Positions 1 through 13,687 are shown, counted from the stretch's first letter. The stretch is DNA of 64,000 nt from Massilia sp. UMI-21 (GCA_015277795.1 CP063848.1:4340001-4404000); one strand, 5' to 3'. Made by a program: numbers and translations. Notes: a model not told the origin generated them from the sequence alone.

Positions 1-2417
<2,417 letters not shown>

Positions 2418-2446
2418 GCGTTTCGCCGCTGTTCGGGTGAAAAGCG

Positions 2447-2474
2447 AAAGGGAAGCCTGATGGCTTCCCTTTTT
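2447..2474 (+). terminator. Intrinsic terminator of rne
   Basis: Perfect 11-bp stem AAAGGGAAGCC/GGCTTCCCTTT with a 4-nt loop, running into a T tract, about 30 bases after the rne stop. Confidence 0.9.
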
Positions 2475-2508
2475 CTTTGGTCGCCGTCCCCGGAGTTACC
2501 ATAACAAG

Positions 2509-3822
2509 ATGCCATCGCCCGTCACCTTCCGCGAAGCCCTGCTCTACTGGCTCAAGCTCGGCTTCATCAGCTTCGGCGGCCCCGCCGGCCAGATCGCCCT
2601 GATGCACGCCGAACTGGTCGAGCGCCGCCGCTGGATTTCCGAACAGCGCTTCCTGCACGCCCTGAACTACTGCATGCTGCTGCCCGGGCCGGAGGCGACC
2701 CAGCTGGCGGTCTACATCGGCTGGCTCCTGCACCGCACCCGCGGCGGCATCATGGCCGGGCTGCTGTTCATCCTGCCCTCGCTGCTCTTGCTGATCGGCC
2801 TGTCCTGGGTCTACCTGGCCTGGGGGCACCTGGCAGCCATCGCCGGCGTCATGGCCGGCATCAAGCCGGCGGTGGTGGCGATCGTGATCGGGGCCGCCTG
2901 GCGCATCGGCACGCGCACCCTGCGCAACGGGCATCTTGCCGCCATCGCCGCGCTGGCCTTTGTCGCCATCGCGCTGCTCGGCATTCCGTTTCCGCTGATC
3001 GTGCTGGCGGCGGCGCTGGCCGGCCTCATCGGCGGCCGCGTCTGGCCGCAGCGCTTCCAGCCCGGCGGCGCCCACCCGGCCGAGCGCAAGCACGACGGGC
3101 CGGCCCTGATCGACGACGACAGCCCCACGCCGGCGCATGCCCGCTTCTCGCTGCGCCGCCTCGTGACAGTTGCCCTGGCCGGCATCGGCCTGGCGCTGGC
3201 GGCCTGGCTGGCGCTGGCCGCCGTGGTCGGCGTGGACGCGACCCTGAGCCGGATGGGCTGGTTCTTCACCAAGGCTGCCCTGATGAGCTTCGGCGGCGCC
3301 TACGCGGTGCTGCCCTACGTGGTGCAGGGCGCGGTCGCGCAGTACGGCTGGCTCGGCGCCACCCAGATGATCGACGGCCTGGCGCTGGGCGAAACCACGC
3401 CCGGCCCCCTGATCATGATCGTCGCCTTCGTGGGCTTCGTCGGCGGCTGGACCCATGCGCTGTTCGGGCCAAGCGCACTGCCGCTGGCGGGCATCGCCGG
3501 CGCGCTGGTGGCAAGCCTGTTCACCTTCCTGCCTTCGTTCGTGTTCATCCTGGCCGGCGCGCCGCTGGTCGAGTCCGGGCGCGGCAACATCCGCCTGACT
3601 GCGCCGCTGACCGCGATCTCGGCCGCGGTGGTCGGCGTGGTGGCCAGCCTGGCGGTGTTCTTCGGCCGGCACGTGTTCTTTGCCGGCGGCCAGCCGCAAC
3701 CGGCGGCGATCGCCATCGGCCTGCTGGCCAGCATCGCCCTGCTCAGGTTCAAGCTGGGGCCGATCAAGCTGATCGCCGCCTGTGCGCTGGTGGGGCTCGT
3801 GCTATCGTATTGGCATGCCTGA
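2509..3822 (+). CDS. chrA: Chromate transporter, two-domain ChrA type
   Basis: 437-residue integral membrane protein of the CHR family. The family includes chromate efflux pumps, but many members are uncharacterised. The two tandem homologous CHR domains of the long-chain form are visible, each marked by an SFGG motif (about residues 21-24 and 260-263), with a hydrophilic linker near residue 190-210 ([16 protein letters not shown]). Length is close to the usual 400-450. Its last 8 bases overlap the preferred moaA start, so it is probably co-transcribed with the molybdenum cofactor genes. An oxyanion-related role next to molybdopterin synthesis is possible but only inferred from position. Confidence 0.88.
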   Translation: MPSPVTFREALLYWLKLGFISFGGPAGQIALMHAELVERRRWISEQRFLHALNYCMLLPGPEATQLAVYIGWLLHRTRGGIMAGLLFILPSLLLLIGLSWVYLAWGHLAAIAGVMAGIKPAVVAIVIGAAWRIGTRTLRNGHLAAIAALAFVAIALLGIPFPLIVLAAALAGLIGGRVWPQRFQPGGAHPAERKHDGPALIDDDSPTPAHARFSLRRLVTVALAGIGLALAAWLALAAVVGVDATLSRMGWFFTKAALMSFGGAYAVLPYVVQGAVAQYGWLGATQMIDGLALGETTPGPLIMIVAFVGFVGGWTHALFGPSALPLAGIAGALVASLFTFLPSFVFILAGAPLVESGRGNIRLTAPLTAISAAVVGVVASLAVFFGRHVFFAGGQPQPAAIAIGLLASIALLRFKLGPIKLIAACALVGLVLSYWHA

Positions 3823-4924
3823 CAAAATCATTCCGATTACCGACCTGCGCTCGCCCGGGATGCCGGTGCCGGCGGTGCCGCAGGCGCCCACCGGCCTGCT
3901 CACCGACGCGCTCGGCCGGCCCCTGCACGACCTGCGCATCTCGGTGACCGACCGCTGCAATTTCCGCTGCGTCTACTGCATGCCGAAGGAAGTGTTCGAC
4001 AAGGATTACGCCTACCTGCCGCACGGCGAGCTGCTGTCCTTCGAAGAGATCACCCGCGTGGCGCGCCTGTTCATCGCCCATGGCGTCGAGAAGATCCGCC
4101 TGACCGGCGGCGAGCCGCTGCTGCGCAAGCATCTCGAGCGCCTGGTGGGCATGCTGCGCGCCCTGCCGACCCCGAGCGGGCGCCCGCTCGACCTCACGCT
4201 TACCACCAACGGTTCGCTGCTGGCGCGCAAGGCCCAGACCCTGAAGGACGCGGGCCTGGACCGGGTCACGGTCTCGCTCGACGCGCTCGACGACAGCGTG
4301 TTCCGCCGCATGAACGACGTCGATTTCGCCGTGGCCGACGTGCTGCACGGCCTCGACGCCGCCCACGCCGCCGGGCTGGGGCCGATCAAGGTCAACATGG
4401 TGGTCAAGCGCGGCACCAACGAAGACCAGGTCCTGCCGATGGCGCGCCACTTCAAGGGGTCGCCGTTCATCCTGCGCTTCATCGAGTACATGGACGTGGG
4501 CGCTTCGAACGGCTGGAACATGGTTGATGTGATTCCGTCCGCCGAACTCGCGCGCCGGATCGGCGCCGAACTTCCCATCGCGCCGGTGGCCGCCAACTAC
4601 AGCGGCGAGACCGCCGCCCGCTGGCGCTATCTCGACGAGGGCGGCGGCGAGGTCGGCTTCATCTCCAGCGTCACGCAAGCCTTCTGCCACGACTGCAGCC
4701 GCCTGCGCCTGTCCACCGAGGGCAAGCTCTACACGTGCCTGTTCGCCACCCGGGGCCACGACCTGCGCGCCCTGCTGCGCGCCGGGCGCAGCGACGCCGA
4801 GATCTCGGGCGCCGTCGCCCAGCTGTGGCGCGGACGCCTTGATCGCTATTCGGAAACGCGCAGCGTGGACAGCTCCGGGCTCGCGCGCGGCAAGAAAGTC
4901 GAAATGTCGTACATCGGCGGCTAG
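3815..4924 (+). CDS. moaA: GTP 3',8-cyclase (molybdenum cofactor biosynthesis)
   Basis: Radical SAM enzyme that converts GTP to 3',8-cyclo-7,8-dihydro-GTP, the first step of molybdopterin synthesis. The N-terminal CNFRCVYC (Cys48, 52, 55 from the chosen start) binds the SAM 4Fe-4S cluster. The second cluster motif CHDC...C lies near residues 289-306, and the protein ends in the double glycine (YIGG) known to be needed in MoaA. I chose ATG 3815 (MPDKIIPI); an ATG at 3782 is in frame but lies deep inside chrA. Length 369 residues is somewhat over the typical 330-340 because of a 40-residue leader before the radical SAM core. The next gene starts 8 bases downstream. Confidence 0.95.
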   Translation: MPDKIIPITDLRSPGMPVPAVPQAPTGLLTDALGRPLHDLRISVTDRCNFRCVYCMPKEVFDKDYAYLPHGELLSFEEITRVARLFIAHGVEKIRLTGGEPLLRKHLERLVGMLRALPTPSGRPLDLTLTTNGSLLARKAQTLKDAGLDRVTVSLDALDDSVFRRMNDVDFAVADVLHGLDAAHAAGLGPIKVNMVVKRGTNEDQVLPMARHFKGSPFILRFIEYMDVGASNGWNMVDVIPSAELARRIGAELPIAPVAANYSGETAARWRYLDEGGGEVGFISSVTQAFCHDCSRLRLSTEGKLYTCLFATRGHDLRALLRAGRSDAEISGAVAQLWRGRLDRYSETRSVDSSGLARGKKVEMSYIGG

Positions 4925-4932
4925 GAAGGCAC

Positions 4933-6804
4933 ATGGACAAGAAACGCATCACGGGACTCATCCTGGCGGGCGGCCGTGGCTCGCGCATGGGCAACGTCGA
5001 CAAGGGCCTGCAGCCCTTCCGCGGCAAGCCGATGGCGCAGCACGCGATCGAGCGCCTGCTGCCGCAGGTCGGCTCGGTCATGGTCAATGCCAACCGCAAC
5101 ATCGAGCGCTGGCTGGAACTGGCCGCCCCCGTCTGGCAGGACGACACGCCCGGCTTCGCCGGGCCGCTGGCGGGCCTGGAAGCCGGCCTGCGCCACTGCG
5201 TCACGCCCTGGCTGCTGGCGGTGCCCTGCGATTCGCCCTTTCTGCCGGCCGACCTGGCCGCGCGCCTGGCCGCCGCCGTCGAAGACCAGGACGCCGACCT
5301 CGCCTTTGCCGTCACCCAGGAACCGGGCATGCGTCCGCAAGCGCATCCGGTGTTCTGCCTGGTGAAGGCCAGCCGCCTGCCGCTGCTGGCGCAGTACCTG
5401 GCGGAGGGCGGGCGCCGCATGGACGGCTGGTACAAGGAGCTGAAGGCGGTCGAGGTCGTGTTCGAGGACGCCGACGCTTTCCGCAACATCAACACCCTCG
5501 ATGAACTGCAGGGGCTCGACGACACGCTGCCGCCCAGCCTCGCGCAGGTAACCGGCTGCCTGTCCGGCTACGATCCCGACGCGCTTCCTGTGCGCGACGC
5601 CCAGCGCATCATCCGTGAGTTCGTGCAGAAGGTAGACGCGGTGGAAAAGGTGGCGCTGCGCTCGGCGCTGGGGCGGGTGCTGGCGCGTGATGTGATCTCG
5701 CCGATCGACGTGCCCGCGCACGACAACTCGGCGATGGACGGCTTTGCGCTGCGCGGCGACGACCTGCGCGGCGAGGGCTCGCTGGCCCTGCGCGTGATCG
5801 GCACCACCTACGCCGGCAAGGCCTCGGGACTGGTCCCGGCGGCCGGGGAATGCGTGCGCATCATGACCGGCGGCGTGATGCCCGAAGGCTGCGACAGCGT
5901 GGTGCCGCAGGAATTCGTCACCCAGGACGGCGACAGCATCCATCTGCCGCCGGGCGTGATCCGCCCGGGCGACAACCGCCGCTTCGCCGGCGAAGACCTG
6001 AAGGCCGGCAGCCCGGCATTGCAGGCCGGACGCGTGGTGCGTGCCGCCGACCTGGGCCTGGTCGCCTCGCTCGGCATCGCAGAAGTCGCGGTGCAGCGGC
6101 GCCTGCGGGTGGCCTTCTTCTCGACCGGCGACGAACTGCGCTCGGTGGGCGAGGCGCTCGACCAGGGCTGCGTCTACGACAGCAACCGCTACACCATCTA
6201 CGGCATGCTGCAACGCCTGGGCTGCGACATCATCGACATGGGCGTGGTGCGCGACGACCCGCAAGCGCTGGAAGACGCGCTGCGCAGCGCCTGCGAGAAC
6301 GCCGACGCCATCATCACCTCGGGCGGGGTGTCGGTGGGCGCGGCCGACTACACCAAACAGATCATGGCGAAGCTCGGCGACGTCACCTTCTGGAAGATCG
6401 GCATGCGCCCCGGGCGGCCGCTGGCCTTCGGCCGCATCGCCTCGAACGGCCGCAGCGCCTTCCTGTTCGGGCTGCCGGGCAACCCGGTGGCGGTGATGGT
6501 GTCGTTCTACTTCTTCGCGCGCGACGCGCTGCTGCGCATGATGGGCGCCGAGGCCCCGCTGCCGCTGCTGCGCGCCCGCTCCGGCGGCGCAATCCGCAAG
6601 AAGCCCGGCCGCACCGAGTACCAGCGCGGCATCCTGGCGCGCGGCGAAGACGGCGAGCCGGAAGTGCGCATCACCGGCTCGCAGGGCTCGGGCATCCTGC
6701 GTTCGATGTCGGAAGCGAACTGCATGGTGGTGCTGCACGACGAGCAGGGCAACGTCGCGGCGGGCGACATGGTGGACATCGTGCCGTTCGACGGCCTGGT
6801 CTGA
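4933..6804 (+). CDS. Fused MobA-MoeA: molybdenum cofactor guanylyltransferase / molybdopterin molybdotransferase
   Basis: A single uninterrupted 623-residue frame joins two enzymes usually encoded separately. Residues 1 to about 200 are MobA: nucleotide-binding LAGGRGSRMG near residue 11, then DKGLQPFRGKPM, and the PCDSPF motif. This half attaches GMP to Mo-molybdopterin. From about residue 210 the protein is MoeA, which inserts molybdate: DNSAMDGFALR, GGVMPEGCDSVVPQE, SGGVSVGAADY and GLPGNPVAVM are present in order. Combined length matches MobA (about 195) plus MoeA (about 410) with a short linker, so neither half looks truncated. AGGAAGG precedes the ATG. The gene follows moaA by 8 bases, implying one operon. 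A sequencing error removing a stop is the alternative explanation. Confidence 0.92.
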   Translation: MDKKRITGLILAGGRGSRMGNVDKGLQPFRGKPMAQHAIERLLPQVGSVMVNANRNIERWLELAAPVWQDDTPGFAGPLAGLEAGLRHCVTPWLLAVPCDSPFLPADLAARLAAAVEDQDADLAFAVTQEPGMRPQAHPVFCLVKASRLPLLAQYLAEGGRRMDGWYKELKAVEVVFEDADAFRNINTLDELQGLDDTLPPSLAQVTGCLSGYDPDALPVRDAQRIIREFVQKVDAVEKVALRSALGRVLARDVISPIDVPAHDNSAMDGFALRGDDLRGEGSLALRVIGTTYAGKASGLVPAAGECVRIMTGGVMPEGCDSVVPQEFVTQDGDSIHLPPGVIRPGDNRRFAGEDLKAGSPALQAGRVVRAADLGLVASLGIAEVAVQRRLRVAFFSTGDELRSVGEALDQGCVYDSNRYTIYGMLQRLGCDIIDMGVVRDDPQALEDALRSACENADAIITSGGVSVGAADYTKQIMAKLGDVTFWKIGMRPGRPLAFGRIASNGRSAFLFGLPGNPVAVMVSFYFFARDALLRMMGAEAPLPLLRARSGGAIRKKPGRTEYQRGILARGEDGEPEVRITGSQGSGILRSMSEANCMVVLHDEQGNVAAGDMVDIVPFDGLV

Positions 6805-7098
6805 GCCGGACACGGGGCGCCCCGGGCGCCGAATTGCTGGCCGAGGCGCCTGACTGCTTCGGCCACGCCGATCCTCCTTCTGCATTGCACCCGCGATCAT
6901 GCCGGCCAGGGCAAATACAATGAAAACGCCATGCTGTCCGGGTATCTGCGCCGCCGGTCGCCAGATGCTCATCCCCTGTGGCCGCATTTGTTCTATATTG
7001 CCGAGATGGCAAACCTGGAATGGTCTTCATGAACGCTCCGTTTCTCCCGAAAGTACCGCTCGAGCACCTGGCCGATGGGCGAGCCCCGGTCCGCCCCG

Positions 7099-7728
7099 AT
7101 GAACGCGCTGCGCCGCATCCACCGGTTGTCGGCCCTGGCGGTCGGCGCCTATGCGCTGGTCCACCTGGCCAATCACCTGGTGGCCCTGCAAGGGGTCGAG
7201 CACCACATTGCCTTCATGGGCGCGCTGCGCCAGGTGACGCGCCTGAGCGCGGTCGAGGCCCTGCTGCTGGCCGCGGTGCTCGTGCAGGTGGTGTCGGGGT
7301 TGCTGCTGGCCAGGGGGCGGCCGAGAGCGCCGCGCGCAGCGCCGCGGCCCTTCCTGGCCAGGCTGCAGGCCATGTCCGGGCTCTACCTGGCGTTCTTTTT
7401 GGTGGTGCACGTCGGCTCGGTGATGGTCGGGCGTAGCGTGCTCGGGCTGGATACGAACTTCTGCTTCGCGGCGGCGGGCCTGCTGGTCGCGCCCTACTAC
7501 CTGTTCTTCGTGCCCTACTACGGTCTGGCGGTCGCCGCGTTCGTGCTCCACCTGGCCTGCGCCATGCGCCGCCTGCTGCCGGCCGGCGCTGGGCCCGCCT
7601 GGAGCAGGCGTATCGGCTACGCGGGCATCGTGGGCGGCGTCGTGCTGGCGGCACTGATCGTGGCGGCGTTCAGCGGCGCCTTCCATCCGATCGCGCTGCC
7701 GCCGGCCTATCTGGCCACGTTCAGGTAG
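7099..7728 (+). CDS. Membrane protein resembling succinate dehydrogenase/fumarate reductase cytochrome b
   Basis: About 209 residues with five predicted hydrophobic segments. Histidines lie in or beside the helices (VHLANH near residue 20, VEHH, VVHVGSV, VLHLACAM), a pattern like the haem b-binding SdhC/FrdC membrane anchors. No sdhA/sdhB-type genes are nearby, so it is not part of a visible complex and its function is unknown. Start is uncertain: ATG 7099 (MNALRRIH) fits the helix boundary; an ATG at 7075 is in frame. It converges on rmuC, the two stops being 15 bases apart. Confidence 0.65.
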   Translation: MNALRRIHRLSALAVGAYALVHLANHLVALQGVEHHIAFMGALRQVTRLSAVEALLLAAVLVQVVSGLLLARGRPRAPRAAPRPFLARLQAMSGLYLAFFLVVHVGSVMVGRSVLGLDTNFCFAAAGLLVAPYYLFFVPYYGLAVAAFVLHLACAMRRLLPAGAGPAWSRRIGYAGIVGGVVLAALIVAAFSGAFHPIALPPAYLATFR

Positions 7729-7742
7729 CGGACCCGTCCACC

Positions 7743-9074
7743 CTACGATTCGGTATCCAGCCCGTCCGCGCCCAGCATCAGCTGCGCCGCTTCGCTGGGC
7801 AGCGCTTCCACCGACTTCAGCTTGCGCGCCATCTGGCGGCTGCGCACTTCGGCGCTTTCGATGTTCTTGGCGGCCTTTTCCAGGGTCGCCTTGGTGGTCG
7901 CCAGCACGTCGCCGAACTTGGTGAACTCGGTCTTCACCGCACCCAGCACCTGCCATACCTCGGACGAACGCTTCTCCAGCGCCAGCGTGCGGAAGCCCAT
8001 CTGCAGGCTGTTGAGCAGCGCGCTCAGGGTCGAGGGACCGGCGATGGTCACGCGCAGCGCGCGCTGCAGGTCGTCGGCCAGGCCGGGGCGGCGCATCACT
8101 TCCGCATACAGGCCTTCGGTCGGCAGGAACAGGATCGCGAAATCGGTGGTCTGCGGCGGCGACACGTATTTTTCGCAGATGGTCTTGGCCTCGACGCGCA
8201 CCGCGCGTTCCAGTTCGGCGCCGGCACGCGCCACGCCGTCGGCGTCGGCCAGTTCGGCCGCTTCCAGCAGGCGCTCGTACTGCTCCTTCGGGAACTTGGC
8301 GTCGATCGGCAGCCACAAGGGCGGGCCGCCATCGACCATGCCCGGCAGCTTGATCGCGAATTCCACCCGCGCGCCGGTGCCGGCGATGGTCTCGACGTTC
8401 TTGGCGTACTGGTCAGTGGTGAGCACCTGCTCGAGCAGCATCTCGAGCTGCACCTCGCCCCAGGTACCGCGGGTCTTGACGTTGGTGAGCACTCGCTTGA
8501 GGTCGCCCACGCCGATCGCCAGCGCCTGCATTTCGCCCAGGCCCTGGTGCACTTTTTCCAGGCGCTCGCTGACCTGCTTGAAGGACTCGCTCAGGCGCGT
8601 CTCGAGCGTCGCATGCAGCTTTTCGTCGACCGTCTGGCGCATCTCTTCGAGGCGCCGGGCATTGTCGTTCTGCAGGTCGCGGATCTTGGTCTCGAGCGTG
8701 CCGCGCACTTCCAGCATGCGCTGGGCGTTCGATTCGGTGAGGTTCGACAGGGTCAGCTGCAGCGTGTCGGCGAAGCGCTTGAGCGCGCGCGCCTGCTCTT
8801 CGCGGCCGCTGGCCGAATGCATCTGCATCTGCTGGCGCATGGCGTCGAGCTGCTGCACGGTGGCCGCATGGTACTGGCCCATGTGCCCCGCCACTTCCTG
8901 GCGCGTGGCCTGGGCGGTGGACTGCATCTCGAGCCGCAGCTCGCGTTCCAGGCGTTCGATGTGGCGGCCGTCGCCGGCCTCGGCCTTACCCTTGCGTGCC
9001 TGCACCAGCAGCATCAGTTGCAGGACGATGACGACGGCCAGCGCCGCCAAAATGAGGATCGCGGTCATGCCCAT
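7743..9074 (-). CDS. rmuC: DNA recombination protein RmuC
   Basis: 443-residue RmuC-family protein. Family members limit recombination at inverted repeats; a nuclease fold is predicted. An N-terminal membrane anchor (about residues 5-23) is followed by a long coiled-coil region (30-170, rich in Glu, Gln, Arg) and the conserved RmuC domain, including GVGDLKRVLTNVKTRGTWGE and IDAKFPKEQYERLL. Length fits the family (400-500). It starts 3 bases after the globin stop, so the two genes are probably co-transcribed. ATG 9068 is an alternative start two codons in. Confidence 0.93.
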   Translation of the reverse strand: MGMTAILILAALAVVIVLQLMLLVQARKGKAEAGDGRHIERLERELRLEMQSTAQATRQEVAGHMGQYHAATVQQLDAMRQQMQMHSASGREEQARALKRFADTLQLTLSNLTESNAQRMLEVRGTLETKIRDLQNDNARRLEEMRQTVDEKLHATLETRLSESFKQVSERLEKVHQGLGEMQALAIGVGDLKRVLTNVKTRGTWGEVQLEMLLEQVLTTDQYAKNVETIAGTGARVEFAIKLPGMVDGGPPLWLPIDAKFPKEQYERLLEAAELADADGVARAGAELERAVRVEAKTICEKYVSPPQTTDFAILFLPTEGLYAEVMRRPGLADDLQRALRVTIAGPSTLSALLNSLQMGFRTLALEKRSSEVWQVLGAVKTEFTKFGDVLATTKATLEKAAKNIESAEVRSRQMARKLKSVEALPSEAAQLMLGADGLDTES

Positions 9075-9077
9075 ATG

Positions 9078-9482
9078 TCAATCGGCCTTGTTCCGCATCC
9101 AGTCGGCGGTATGGTAGAAGGATTGCATCAGGCGCACCCGCAGCGCGTCGGGATAGCCCAGGTCTTCCATGGCCCAGGCCATTGCGCGCAGCCACTGGTC
9201 GCGCTCCCTGGTGCCGATGGCGAAGCCCAGGTGGCGCGCGCGCAGGCGCGGATGGCCGTACTGCTGCACGAACAGGTCGGGGCCGCCCGTCCAGCCGGAC
9301 AGGAACATGAACAGCTTCTCGCGCGAGCTGTCGTTGGGAACCGGGTGCATCGCGTGGATGCCGGCGAAGTCGGGCTCCAGCTGCATCAGGTCGTAGAAAC
9401 GGTCGACCAGTTCGCGCAGGCGCTCGGCGCCGCCCATCACTTCATACAGGCTTGGTGCTTCAGGGGTGTTCGAATCAAGCAT
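9078..9482 (-). CDS. Group II truncated haemoglobin
   Basis: 134-residue 2-over-2 globin (TrHbO/GlbO type), a haem protein usually linked to oxygen, NO or peroxide chemistry. Visible marks: YEVMGGAERLRELVDRFYDLM with the B-helix Phe-Tyr pair, FLSGWTGGPDLFVQQYGHPRLRARH containing the proximal His, and the group II Trp (G8) in QWLRAMAWAM. I chose ATG 9482 (MLDSNTPE); an upstream extension to 9593 is low complexity and unlike globins. It is transcribed toward rmuC with a 3-base gap. A perfect 13-bp hairpin lies just upstream, between it and the permease gene. Confidence 0.9.
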   Translation of the reverse strand: MLDSNTPEAPSLYEVMGGAERLRELVDRFYDLMQLEPDFAGIHAMHPVPNDSSREKLFMFLSGWTGGPDLFVQQYGHPRLRARHLGFAIGTRERDQWLRAMAWAMEDLGYPDALRVRLMQSFYHTADWMRNKAD

Positions 9483-9494
9483 GCCGCCATCATA

Positions 9495-9531
9495 GCGCAG
9501 CCGCAGCAGCCTGTGGCCGCTGCGGCTGCGC
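9495..9531. repeat. 13-bp perfect inverted repeat between permease and globin genes
   Basis: GCGCAGCCGCAGC and its exact reverse complement are separated by 11 bases. There is no T tract on either side, so it is not a classical terminator. It could protect or attenuate the leftward transcript between the permease and the globin. Confidence 0.6.
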
Positions 9532-9546
9532 TGTTGCAAAGAAGCT

Positions 9547-12090
9547 TTACGCTTCGCGCAGCGTCTGCAGCGGAGGCTGGCGCAGCACGCCACGCAGGCC
9601 CAGCCAGCCCCCGATCAGGGCGCAGGCGGCGCCCACCGCCACGCCCGCCAGCCACACCTGCGGCTCGAACTTCCAGGGGAACTTGAACACGTACTCGGCG
9701 AGCACCCAGCCCATGGCCGCCGCGCCGCTCGCCGCCAGCACGCCCGACAGGCTGCCCACCAGGACGAACTCGATCCGCTGGGCGCTTGCCAGCTGCCCGC
9801 GGGTCGCCCCCAGCGCGCGCAACAGGCCGGCTTCGCGGGTGCGCTCCGACTGCGATCCCATCAGGGCCGCATACAGCACCAGCACCCCGGAGGCGAGCGT
9901 GAACATGAACAGGAACTCGACCGCCACCACCACCTGGTCGAGCACTTCCTGGAGCTGGCGGATGATGCCGGAAACGTCGATCACGGTCAGGTTCGGATAG
10001 GCGCGCGTCAACGCGCTGGTGAGCCCGCCGGCCGCAGGCGCCCCGGTTTCGGGAAGATGGAAGGCGGTCATGAAGGTCTTCGGCGCATTCTCCATCGCTT
10101 GCGGGTTGATGATGACGAAGAAGTTGGCGCGCATCGAGCCCCATTCGAGCTTGCGCAGGCTGGTCACCTTCGCCTCCACCGGCAGGCCGGCCATGTCGAA
10201 GCGCATGACGTCGCCCAGTTTCAGGCCCAGGGTCTTGGCCAGGCTCTGCTCCACCGAGGCCTCGGCCACGCCGGGTCCGTCCCGGTACCAGCTGCCGGCG
10301 ACGACCTCGTTGGTTTCCGGCAGGTCGGGCACGGTCGACAGGTTGAATTCGCGCTCGGCCAGCCGGCGCGCCCGGTCGTCCTGGTAGCTGTCGCGGGTGA
10401 TCTGCTCGCCGTTGACGGCGGTCAGGCGGCCGCGGATCATCGGGTACAGGAACACGTTCCGCACCCCGCCCCCGCGCAGCAGTTGCGCGACGCCCTCGGC
10501 CTGCTCTGGCTGGATGTTGATGATGAAGCGGTTCGGCGCATCCGGCGGCGTGGCCGTGCGCCAGGCCGACATCAGGTCGCCGCGCACGACGGTCAGCAGC
10601 AGCAGCGCCATCAGGCCGAGCGACAGCGACACCACCTGCACCACGGTGGCGCCCGGGCGGCGCTGCAGCGAGGTGATGGCGAAGCGCCAGCTCTGGTGCC
10701 TGAACGCGCCGCGCAGTTGGCGCAGCAGGCGCAGGCCGAGCCAGGCCACCACGGCGAACAGCGCCAGGCCGCCGAGGAAGCCGCCAGCCGTCATCAGGGC
10801 CAGGCGGGTGTCGCCGGCTTGCCACAGCAGGAGCGCCAGGAACACGCCGATGCCCAAGCCATAGGTGGCCAGCGCCAGCGGCTGCGGGCTCGCCGCTTCG
10901 CGCCGGATCACGCGGTTGTGCGGCACGTTACGCAATTGCAAGACCGGCGGCAACGCGAAACCGACCAGCAGCAGCATGCCGGTGGCGATGCCCTGCAGCG
11001 CCGGCAGCGGCGACACCGGCGGCAGGTCTGCCGGCAGCAGGTTGCCGATCATCTGGACCAGGACGAAGTGGGCGCCGAAGCCGACCGCCACGCCCAGCAG
11101 GCTGCCCGCCAGGCCGACGATGGCGAATTCGATCAGGTACAGCGCGCCGACCCCGTTCTGGGTCATGCCAAGGCAGCGCAGCATCGCGCAGGCATCCAGG
11201 TGGCGCTGCATGAAGCGCCGGGCCGCCATCGCGACCGCCACCGCGGCCAGCATCGCCGACAGCAGTCCGACCAGCGACAGGAAGCTGTCGGCGCGGTCCA
11301 GGGTGGCGCGCATCTCGGGACGGCCGCTCTCCAGCGTCTCGATGCGCACGCCGCGCACATTGCGCGCCGCGATATCGGCGCGCAGCCATTTCTCGTAGGC
11401 GGCCACGCCGGCCAGGTCGTTTCTGGAAGTCGCCGCGACCTGCAGCTTGTAGGTCACGCGCGAAAAGGCGTCCACCAGGCGCGTGGCCGGCAGGTCCTGC
11501 AGCGACAGCATCACCCGCGGCGCGAAGTTCGCGAAGCCGGCGCCCTTGTCCGGTTCGGCGGCGATCAGCTGCGCGATGCGGAACTGCTTGTCGCCCAGCT
11601 GGATCGTGTCGCCCACCCCGACCTTCAGTGCCGGCAGCAGGTTGGCGTCGACCCAGACCGTGCCCGGCGCCGGAATGTCGCGTGTCTTGCGGCCGAGCGC
11701 GCGGCTGGCCTGGCCGGGCTCCGCGCTGACGGTCAGCTGGCCGCGCAAGGGGTAGCCGGGCGAGACCGCCTTGACCGCGGACAGCTTGGCGTTCGATGCC
11801 TCGCCCTCGCCCGCCTGCGCCATGCTCTGGAAGGCGACGGTGTCGGCGACCAGCAGGCCGCGCCGCGCCGCTTCGTCGCGCCAGCGCTGCTGGATCGGGT
11901 CGTCGGCGCTCAGCAGCAGGTCCGCGCCCAGCAGTTGGTGCGCGTCGCGGTTCAGTCCCGCACGCATACGGTCGATGAAGAAGCCGACCGAGGACAGCGC
12001 GGCGACGGCCACGATCAGCGCCACCAGCAGGAAACGCAGTTCGCCCGCGCGCCAGTCGCGCGCGGTCATGCGGAGGGACTGGATGAACAT
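9547..12090 (-). CDS. FtsX-family ABC transporter permease (YbbP-like)
   Basis: 847-residue permease with an N-terminal transmembrane anchor (about residues 18-40), a large periplasmic MacB-like domain (about 45-250), and two groups of FtsX-type membrane helices (about 255-500 and 720-840). Length and order match YbbP-type proteins, which work with an ABC ATPase (YbbA) and are associated with lysophospholipase/esterase TesA. No ATPase gene is adjacent here, so the partner must lie elsewhere. It begins 9 bases after the deaminase stop, suggesting one leftward transcript. The substrate is unknown. Confidence 0.85.
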   Translation of the reverse strand: MFIQSLRMTARDWRAGELRFLLVALIVAVAALSSVGFFIDRMRAGLNRDAHQLLGADLLLSADDPIQQRWRDEAARRGLLVADTVAFQSMAQAGEGEASNAKLSAVKAVSPGYPLRGQLTVSAEPGQASRALGRKTRDIPAPGTVWVDANLLPALKVGVGDTIQLGDKQFRIAQLIAAEPDKGAGFANFAPRVMLSLQDLPATRLVDAFSRVTYKLQVAATSRNDLAGVAAYEKWLRADIAARNVRGVRIETLESGRPEMRATLDRADSFLSLVGLLSAMLAAVAVAMAARRFMQRHLDACAMLRCLGMTQNGVGALYLIEFAIVGLAGSLLGVAVGFGAHFVLVQMIGNLLPADLPPVSPLPALQGIATGMLLLVGFALPPVLQLRNVPHNRVIRREAASPQPLALATYGLGIGVFLALLLWQAGDTRLALMTAGGFLGGLALFAVVAWLGLRLLRQLRGAFRHQSWRFAITSLQRRPGATVVQVVSLSLGLMALLLLTVVRGDLMSAWRTATPPDAPNRFIINIQPEQAEGVAQLLRGGGVRNVFLYPMIRGRLTAVNGEQITRDSYQDDRARRLAEREFNLSTVPDLPETNEVVAGSWYRDGPGVAEASVEQSLAKTLGLKLGDVMRFDMAGLPVEAKVTSLRKLEWGSMRANFFVIINPQAMENAPKTFMTAFHLPETGAPAAGGLTSALTRAYPNLTVIDVSGIIRQLQEVLDQVVVAVEFLFMFTLASGVLVLYAALMGSQSERTREAGLLRALGATRGQLASAQRIEFVLVGSLSGVLAASGAAAMGWVLAEYVFKFPWKFEPQVWLAGVAVGAACALIGGWLGLRGVLRQPPLQTLREA

Positions 12091-12099
12091 GGGCGCCTC

Positions 12100-13486
<1,387 letters not shown>

Positions 13487-13515
13487 TTGACTTCGGGAAC
13501 TAATAGGCACATAAT
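13487..13515 (+). promoter_or_regulatory. Sigma-70-like promoter for prkA
   Basis: TTGACT (13487-13492), a 17-base spacer, then CATAAT (13510-13515). The first prkA codon is about 230 bases downstream, leaving a long leader. I found no clear sigma-54 GG/GC element, although sigma-54 control is known for this gene in enteric bacteria. Confidence 0.6.
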
Positions 13516-13687
13516 AAATTTCACAAACGCAAAAAAAGACGCTCTCCAATCCAAGGGAGACCGGACGAACCGACCAGGATCATCCGGGACGACAACAAGA
13601 AAATCGCCAGCATCCACGGCACCGGCCACCCCGGTTCCGCGTGCGGGGTGACCCATAAGGAGTACGCCGATACATACCGGGGCCTGA

